This document shows positions 59,114 through 64,000 of a DNA stretch of 64,000 nucleotides, piece by piece. Location of the stretch: contig JAAUZI010000014.1 of NCBI GenBank assembly GCA_014804645.1, positions 46,085-110,084 of the forward strand, in the 5' to 3' direction. The notes below the pieces were generated by a model. That model was not told the origin of the DNA and made no database searches. It saw only the letters and a program-made list of their open reading frames with translations. Positions within the stretch are counted from its first letter, which is position 1; every line of letters begins with the position of its first letter. This DNA is from Lachnospiraceae bacterium (GTDB taxonomy: Bacteria; Bacillota; Clostridia; Lachnospirales; Lachnospiraceae). Made by a program: the position numbers and the translations under genes.

Positions 59114-60085
59114 ATGCAAAATAGCCTGATGTCAAAACTGATCAGGAGCCTGAAGATTGCCCTGGCGGCTCTGCTGGCCATTGTCCTGGCGCAGGAGCTG
59201 GGGCTGCAGTATCCCACCACGGCGGGGATCATCACTGTACTCAGCATTCAGAGCACCAAGCTGGAGACTCTTAAGACTGCGGGAAAGAGGGCGCTGGCTT
59301 TTCTCTGTGCGCTGATGCTGGCGGGGGCTTGCTATGGACTGATGGGCTATACAGTGTGGGCCTTTGGGAGCTATCTGTTTCTGTTTATTCTGCTGTGTCT
59401 GGTCATGAGATGGCAGGAGGCTATCGCCATGGACTCCGTGTTGGTCAGCCATTTTCTGGGTCAGGAGCGCTTTTTTCCCCAGCTGGGCAACGAGGCGCTG
59501 TTGTTTGTGGTAGGTGCGGGCTTTGGAATTCTGGTAAACTTACATCTGCGCAGCCGCAGGGAACAGTTCACAGAGTTTTCTGACCGGGTGGACGTGCAGA
59601 TCAAGGAGATTTTGGGAGATATGGCTCTGTGGCTGGTGCAGGAGGATAAGTCCGGCTATGGGGAGCACGGCTTTGATCTGCTGAATAATGCATTGCAGCA
59701 GGCGGAGGATTGCGCGGTGGCCAACTATGGCAACGCTCCTTTCTCCAGAGACACCTATGAACTGGACTATGTGCGGATGCGGCAGCAGCAGGCGGTGATT
59801 CTGCGGGCGGTCTATGACAATATCAGGGGAATCACCTATCTGCCCCGGCAGGCGGAGCAGGTGGCGCAGCTGCTTAGGCTGATCAGGCAGGAATACCACC
59901 GCTACAACAATGTGGAGGGACTGCTCGCGCGGATGAGAGAGCTGCTGGCGGACATGCAGACCCAGCCTCTGCCCCAAAGCCGGGAGGAGTTCGAGGCCCG
60001 GGCGGTGCTGTTCTATATCCTCAAGCAGATGGAAGAACTGCTTGAGGTCAAGAAACAATTTATCAGGGCACGTCAGTCAGAGTAA
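59114..60085 (+). CDS. Aromatic acid exporter family (ArAE_1/DUF939) membrane protein
   Basis: The 323-aa product has four to five membrane helices within residues about 10-145 (SLKIALAALLAIVLAQELG, PTTAGIITVLSIQ) and a helical cytoplasmic C-terminal domain (about 155-320). This is the ArAE_1 plus ArAE_1_C layout, a short relative of FUSC/AaeB exporters. The substrate is unknown; weak acids or aromatic compounds are the family expectation. AGAGGA precedes the ATG. It follows the XRE regulator by 48 nt. Confidence 0.85.
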   Translation: MQNSLMSKLIRSLKIALAALLAIVLAQELGLQYPTTAGIITVLSIQSTKLETLKTAGKRALAFLCALMLAGACYGLMGYTVWAFGSYLFLFILLCLVMRWQEAIAMDSVLVSHFLGQERFFPQLGNEALLFVVGAGFGILVNLHLRSRREQFTEFSDRVDVQIKEILGDMALWLVQEDKSGYGEHGFDLLNNALQQAEDCAVANYGNAPFSRDTYELDYVRMRQQQAVILRAVYDNIRGITYLPRQAEQVAQLLRLIRQEYHRYNNVEGLLARMRELLADMQTQPLPQSREEFEARAVLFYILKQMEELLEVKKQFIRARQSE

Positions 60086-60127
60086 ATGGTCTGAGGGTAA
60101 AGTCTGCGATATGCATGGGGGATTAGT

Positions 60128-60868
60128 ATGAGACAGAACTACAGATTTATCATTATGTATGACGGCAGCAGGTACTATGGATGGCAGCGGCAGCCGGACC
60201 ACGACACGATTCAGGGTAAGCTGGAGGCCGTGCTGGAGCGGCTGTGCGGTGAGCCGGTGGAGGTCATCGGAGCAGGCCGCACGGACGCCGGCGTACATGC
60301 CCGGAATATGGTGGCCAATGCGGTGCTGGATGTGTCCCTTGGACCGGAGGAAATCAGAGATTATCTGAACCGTTATCTGCCGGAGGACATCGGGATCAGG
60401 GAAGTGAAAGCGGCGGGGCCGCGGTTTCACGCCAGATACAACGCCACCGGGAAAACCTATTGCTATACCTGTTTTGACGGGCCTATCAAACCGGTTTTTG
60501 ACCGAAAATACGTGTATGTGCTGGAGGAATCTCCGGATATAGAGGCTATGCTGGAGGCTGCAGAGCTGCTGAAGGGGGAGCATGATTTCCGCAATTTCTG
60601 TATGAATCCCCGGATGAAAAAGTCCACAGTGCGCAGGGTTGACCAGATACATATAGAGCGGGAAGGGGAGTATATCCGATTCACGTTCCATGGCACAGGT
60701 TTTCTGCAGAACATGGTGCGGATCATGGTGGGTACTCTGCTGGAGGTGGGCTGGGGACGCATGAGTCTTCAGCAGGTGAGAGATGTATTGCAGATTGAGG
60801 AGCGGCAGAAGGCAGGCCCCACGGCTCCGGCGCAGGGGCTGTGTCTGTTGCAGGTGGATTATGAATGA
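60128..60868 (+). CDS. truA: tRNA pseudouridine synthase A
   Basis: The 246-aa product has the TruA fold with catalytic Asp53 in GAGRTDAGVHA, SRYYGWQRQP near the N-terminus and FTFHGTGFLQNMVRIMVG near residue 193. It makes pseudouridine at positions 38-40 of tRNA anticodon stems. GGGGGA precedes the ATG. The gene following starts 38 nt later with its own SD. The length is normal. Confidence 0.95.
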   Translation: MRQNYRFIIMYDGSRYYGWQRQPDHDTIQGKLEAVLERLCGEPVEVIGAGRTDAGVHARNMVANAVLDVSLGPEEIRDYLNRYLPEDIGIREVKAAGPRFHARYNATGKTYCYTCFDGPIKPVFDRKYVYVLEESPDIEAMLEAAELLKGEHDFRNFCMNPRMKKSTVRRVDQIHIEREGEYIRFTFHGTGFLQNMVRIMVGTLLEVGWGRMSLQQVRDVLQIEERQKAGPTAPAQGLCLLQVDYE

Positions 60869-60906
60869 TCATACTCACGGCCGAGTATAAGAGGGGGAGG
60901 TATGAG

Positions 60907-62247
60907 ATGCTACAGGATTTTACGGCACAGTATCGGAATAAACTGCGCTCGCCCCAGGATGCGGTGGCGGTGGTGAAAAGTGGAGACTGGGTGGATTATA
61001 CCAGCTGTCTGGGAAAACCGGTGCTGCTGGACCAGGCTCTGGCACAGCGCCGGGACGAACTCTGGGATGTGAAGGTGCGGGGCAACCTGATAGACGGTCC
61101 CATCCATGTGGCGGAGTGTGACGAGAGCCAGGAGCATTTCACCTATCACAGCTGGCACTGTTCTTCCTATGAGAGGGGACTTTGCGACAGAGGGCTGTGC
61201 TACTATATCCCCATGGTGTTCCACAACAATGCGGCCTACTACGAATTTTTTCTGGATGTGAACGTGGTTATGGTCAGCGTGTCTCCCATGGACAAGCACG
61301 GCTATTTCAATTTCTCGGTCAACACGGGAGTGGCGGCGCCCATCGCCCGAATGGCGGATATTGTGATTGTGGAGGTCAACGAACATATGCCCAAGATACA
61401 CGGCGGCTACGACGAGTGTATCCATATTTCGGAGGTTGACTATATTGTGGAGGGGCCTCATGCGCCCTTTGAAAGCAGCAAGGCTTTTGTGCCCAGGGAG
61501 GTGGACCGACAGATTGCAGGACACATTATCCCCTATATTGTGGACGGCGCAACTCTGCAGCTTGGTATCGGCAGTATGCCCAACGCATTGGGGGAGCTGA
61601 TCGCCCAGTCGGATTTAAAGGACCTGGGTATGCATACGGAGCTTTGTTCCGATGCATACCTCAGCATGTACCGGGCGGGCAAGCTGACAAATCGGAAAAA
61701 AAATATTGACAGGGGAAAGGGCGTTTTTGGCTGCGCGCTGGGCAGCCTGGGGCTGTATCAGTGGCTGGATGACAACCACGGCATTGCTGCCTATCCTTTG
61801 GAGTATGTGAACCGCCCCAGTGTGATTGCCCAGATCGACAATATGGTGTCCATCAACAGCTGTGTGGCGGTGGATCTCTACGGCCAAGTGGCGGCGGAGA
61901 GCGCCGGGGCCAGGCAGATCAGCGGCACAGGGGGACAGCTGGACTTTCTGATTGGAGCATCTGCCTCCCGGGGAGGAAAAGCCTTTATCTGCATGAGCTC
62001 TGTACATACGGATCGGCATGGGGTCAAACACTCCCGGATCAAGCCTCAGTTTGACGGGGATATCATTACATCTCCCCGCAGTCAGGTGTATTTTTTGGCA
62101 ACAGAGTACGGCGTCATCAATCTGGAGGGCCGTTCCACCTGGGAGCGGGCGGAGGCATTGATTTCCATTGCCCACCCGGACTTCCGGGATATGTTGATCC
62201 GGGAGGCCCAGGAGAGAAAAATATGGAGGCGGTCCAATAAGAGATAG
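60907..62247 (+). CDS. Butyryl-CoA:acetate / 4-hydroxybutyrate CoA-transferase family protein
   Basis: The 446-aa product has the acetyl-CoA hydrolase/transferase fold. Landmarks are SPMDKHGYFNFSVN, QLGIGSMPNALG, HTELCSDAYL with Glu245 where the catalytic glutamate of the AbfT/But enzymes is expected, AESAGARQISGTGGQLDF and the C-terminal STWERAEALISIAHPDFRD ending IWRRSN, much like butyrate-producer enzymes. It moves CoA between acetate and an acyl group such as butyrate or 4-hydroxybutyrate. The exact acyl partner cannot be read from the sequence. ATG 60907 has GGGGGAGG 7 nt upstream. No other butyrate-pathway genes are in the window. Confidence 0.88.
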   Translation: MLQDFTAQYRNKLRSPQDAVAVVKSGDWVDYTSCLGKPVLLDQALAQRRDELWDVKVRGNLIDGPIHVAECDESQEHFTYHSWHCSSYERGLCDRGLCYYIPMVFHNNAAYYEFFLDVNVVMVSVSPMDKHGYFNFSVNTGVAAPIARMADIVIVEVNEHMPKIHGGYDECIHISEVDYIVEGPHAPFESSKAFVPREVDRQIAGHIIPYIVDGATLQLGIGSMPNALGELIAQSDLKDLGMHTELCSDAYLSMYRAGKLTNRKKNIDRGKGVFGCALGSLGLYQWLDDNHGIAAYPLEYVNRPSVIAQIDNMVSINSCVAVDLYGQVAAESAGARQISGTGGQLDFLIGASASRGGKAFICMSSVHTDRHGVKHSRIKPQFDGDIITSPRSQVYFLATEYGVINLEGRSTWERAEALISIAHPDFRDMLIREAQERKIWRRSNKR

Positions 62248-62315
62248 TAAAAAATTTCTGGGCCTGCGCCGGCCATCAGTCTGGTGGAAAAATAGGAAAA
62301 GCCGCGGAGAACGGG

Positions 62316-62344
62316 TATACAAGAAAAGAAAAATATTATATAAT
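62316..62344 (+). promoter_or_regulatory. Possible promoter of PAP2 gene
   Basis: TATACA (62316-62321), a 17-bp spacer and TATAAT (62339-62344) lie 48 nt before the ATG. The -35 is weak. Confidence 0.5.
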
Positions 62345-62392
62345 GAGTGAGATAAACGAAAGGAAGGTCAGAGGTATAAAGGGGGATTTGCC

Positions 62393-63328
62393 ATGGCGGA
62401 CAAGAGAAAGCATATTGTGGCAGCGGCGGGATTGCTGGTGCTATTCGGGGGATTGCTGGCGCTGGCCACAGTCTTTGATCTACAGGTGAGTTTTGCTTTG
62501 GCGGCTCCCAATCTGGCGGAGGGAAGATATTTTTCCACCAGTTTTCTCTGCAATCTGGTAGAGGTGGTGGCCATGGCGCCCATATGGGGCTTTGCAACCT
62601 TTGCGGCCTGCATTCTGACGGTCTTTTTTCACCACAGGGCCGGTGTGGCCAGATATTTGAGCATTCTGTTCTTTGGACTGTCCGTATTTACGGGCTCATC
62701 CCTCCTGCGTGACATGATGAAATACCTGCTGCAGATCCTGGACAGAGAGACAGTTATGAAACAGGCATGGTTTAAGGCACTGATGGCGGCATTTGGCCTG
62801 TTGGTCACAGTGCTGGTGCTCGCACTGGCAGGAAAGTGGATACAGGCCCATATGCGGCAGCTGCTGCCATTTGCTTTGGCAGTTGCCTGTTCCTGCTGCT
62901 GTTTTCTCTTTGTGGAGCTGATTAAGAATCCTGTGGGCAGAATGAGATTTCGGGCCATGCACTACATAGGGGACTATTCATACTTTACGCCCTGGTATCG
63001 GGTGAGTGATGCCAGGGCGCAGTTGGGAAGTCTGGGATTTGACAGGGATTATTTTAAGTCCTTTCCCTCCGGCCACACCTTTTCGGGTTCCATGGCCTGT
63101 CTGGTGATGCTGCTGCCGGATCTGTTTGGGAGCCTGCAGACCGGAAAGAGGAAGGCTTTGTCCTATGCGATTCCCATTGCCTATACAGTGACTGTAGCAT
63201 TTTTCCGGGTGGCTGCGGGCGCTCATTTTTTCAGTGATGTGCTGGTTGGCGGGAGCATGGGATTTCTGGCGATTCAGTTTTTCAGATACCTTTTTCTGCA
63301 CCGATTATGGGGAAAATTTGAGCAATAG
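62393..63328 (+). CDS. PAP2-family membrane phosphatase
   Basis: The 311-aa product has six membrane helices and the three phosphatase motifs: KNPVGRMRF (KX6R, with Phe in place of the usual Pro), PSGHTFSG and RVAAGAHFFSD (R-x5-H-x3-D). Members dephosphorylate lipid phosphates such as undecaprenyl pyrophosphate or phosphatidic acid on the outer membrane face. The 67-residue loop between motif 1 and motif 2 is longer than in small bacterial PAP2 proteins. GGGGGAT precedes the ATG. It appears monocistronic. Confidence 0.88.
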   Translation: MADKRKHIVAAAGLLVLFGGLLALATVFDLQVSFALAAPNLAEGRYFSTSFLCNLVEVVAMAPIWGFATFAACILTVFFHHRAGVARYLSILFFGLSVFTGSSLLRDMMKYLLQILDRETVMKQAWFKALMAAFGLLVTVLVLALAGKWIQAHMRQLLPFALAVACSCCCFLFVELIKNPVGRMRFRAMHYIGDYSYFTPWYRVSDARAQLGSLGFDRDYFKSFPSGHTFSGSMACLVMLLPDLFGSLQTGKRKALSYAIPIAYTVTVAFFRVAAGAHFFSDVLVGGSMGFLAIQFFRYLFLHRLWGKFEQ

Positions 63329-63334
63329 TTTAAA

Positions 63335-63355
63335 TTTTATAATTTTTTTATAAAA
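63335..63355. repeat. AT-rich inverted repeat after PAP2 gene
   Basis: TTTTATAA (63335-63342) and TTATAAAA (63348-63355) with a T5 loop lie just after the stop. It may be a weak terminator or an UP-like element for the next promoter. Confidence 0.35.
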
Positions 63356-63359
63356 GATA

Positions 63360-63388
63360 TTTTCATATGGGGAATTTAGTGTTATACT
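63360..63388 (+). promoter_or_regulatory. Possible promoter of comFB-like gene
   Basis: TTTTCA (63360-63365), a 17-bp spacer and TATACT (63383-63388) would give a leader of about 90 nt. The -10 is good and the -35 weak. The leader 63395-63486 shows no recognised riboswitch. Confidence 0.4.
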
Positions 63389-63486
63389 GAATAGGAGAAT
63401 TTTTTTAAGAGGGTTTGTCATATGGCGGCCGCAGGTCAGCGGTGCGATGGGTACATAAGAAAAAACTTTCTAAGTGAGGTAATGGT

Positions 63487-63780
63487 ATGGCGGGGTTGAT
63501 AAATTTAATGGAAGAAACGGTGTTGAACAAGATAGACCAGCTGTTGCCCAACACGAATTACTGCAAGTGTGAAAGCTGTCGGATGGACATAGCTGCCTAT
63601 GCATTAAACCGTCTTCCACCGCAGTATGTACAGTCGATAAAAGGAAAGGTGCTGTATCGCTTTTCGTCAAGCCAGGTACAGAATGATATTGAGGTAACCG
63701 TAGCTGTGAGCAAGGCGATCGAAATCGTAGGCAAATCTCCGCACAAGAATGCCAATGGCACTGAGGAGAGCAGCCAGTAA
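63487..63780 (+). CDS. Late-competence ComFB-family protein
   Basis: The 97-aa product matches the ComFB fold: MEETVLNKIDQLLP, then a Cys cluster NYCKCESCRMD that likely binds zinc, AAYALNRLPPQYV, and a polar tail. ComFB of Bacillus is encoded with the competence genes comFA/comFC. In other phyla ComFB proteins bind cyclic dinucleotides. Here no comFA or comFC is adjacent, so a signalling role is as likely as competence. GTGAGG lies about 10 nt upstream of the ATG. A strong terminator follows. Confidence 0.88.
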   Translation: MAGLINLMEETVLNKIDQLLPNTNYCKCESCRMDIAAYALNRLPPQYVQSIKGKVLYRFSSSQVQNDIEVTVAVSKAIEIVGKSPHKNANGTEESSQ

Positions 63781-63813
63781 ATGCTGTCGTGTAAAATATG
63801 TCAAGAGCAGTCT

Positions 63814-63849
63814 GAGAGGGGGGCGTTATCCGGCGCCCTCTTTTTTTTG
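63814..63849 (+). terminator. Strong intrinsic terminator
   Basis: GGGCG (63820-63824) pairs with CGCCC (63834-63838) with further G/C-T extension, followed by TCTTTTTTTT. Confidence 0.85.
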
Positions 63850-63917
63850 TAGTGGAAGATATAAGTATGTTTTCATATGTTCCTTGAGTTTCCGCAAATT
63901 GTAACCAGAAAGTGAGT

Positions 63918-64000
63918 ATGCCTGCCCAAAGTACCAATCTGCTGGTTTTTGAAAGCATCAGAAGAGCAGGACCAGGAAGAGGGGTACTCAAAATAAGCCC
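63918..64000 (+). CDS. Possible start of a gene cut by the window end
   Basis: From ATG 63918 a frame stays open for 27 codons to the window edge (MPAQSTNLLVF...). The sequence upstream (GAAAGTGAG) is only a weak ribosome site and no promoter is clear. It may be chance; otherwise the 150 bases after the terminator hold nothing recognisable. Confidence 0.25.
   Translation, partial: MPAQSTNLLVFESIRRAGPGRGVLKIS

Overview
The window reads as chromosome of an anaerobic, low-to-mid G+C Firmicute of the gut, most likely a Lachnospiraceae. The support is a Rex redox repressor, NfnAB, formate-THF ligase with FolD, a butyrate-type CoA-transferase, a bile salt hydrolase, a class B sortase with BspA-like surface proteins, TepA next to FtsK/SpoIIIE, strong GGAGG ribosome sites, and almost all genes on one strand. 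No rRNA, tRNA, CRISPR array or prophage was seen. No gap longer than about 220 bases lacks a gene.

Layout. 1-7.8 kb: the 3' end of a class B sortase gene, then two large leucine-rich-repeat surface proteins ending in TPKTG and SPDTG sorting signals. 7.9-12.3 kb: an intracellular-type subtilisin, then a carbon module of a homocitrate/isopropylmalate-synthase-type enzyme (candidate Re-citrate synthase), a GntR regulator and NADP-isocitrate dehydrogenase. 12.3-20 kb: Rex, a coiled-coil protein, NAD(P)HX repair enzyme, alanine racemase, a solitary MazF, a CNNM/CorC membrane protein, YebC, and a polyprenyl-type glycosyltransferase with a polytopic partner. 22-33.3 kb: TepA, FtsK, Fhs, FolD, NfnA, NfnB and two zinc-ribbon membrane proteins. 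These provide one-carbon metabolism and NADPH/ferredoxin balancing. RlmH follows at 33.3 kb.

33.8-38.8 kb is an AT-richer accessory island starting exactly at the 3' end of rlmH. The last codons of rlmH recur twice downstream (34.94 and 36.35 kb) as PYHK-stop repeats, each preceded by a shared right-end flank. This resembles the attachment repeats of staphylococcal cassette chromosomes, which also use the rlmH 3' end. The cargo is an Rpn/PD-(D/E)XK nuclease with a possible in-gene antitoxin start, an S66 peptidase, a histidine-phosphatase fragment, a lipoprotein, a P-loop kinase-like protein and an unknown. No recombinase gene is present. This is the best candidate in the window for an undescribed system.

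38.8-49.4 kb carries a HAD phosphatase, a GNAT protein and a run of lipoproteins (WG-repeat, internalin-like LRR, and D-x-N/T-x-D C-terminal domains) interleaved with a helical-toroid-like protein and a KptA RNA 2'-phosphotransferase. 49.5-53.2 kb has a coiled-coil protein, a two-gene minus-strand operon (DUF4474-like protein and metallophosphoesterase) and RNase HI. 53.2-63.8 kb returns to housekeeping and metabolism: pseudouridine synthase, a divergent NAD-dependent DNA ligase, MetA with Glu111 (predicted acetyltransferase), bile salt hydrolase, an XRE regulator, an aromatic-acid-exporter-like protein, TruA, CoA-transferase, a PAP2 phosphatase and a ComFB-like protein.

Function calls rest on motifs and recalled family knowledge. 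No database search was possible.
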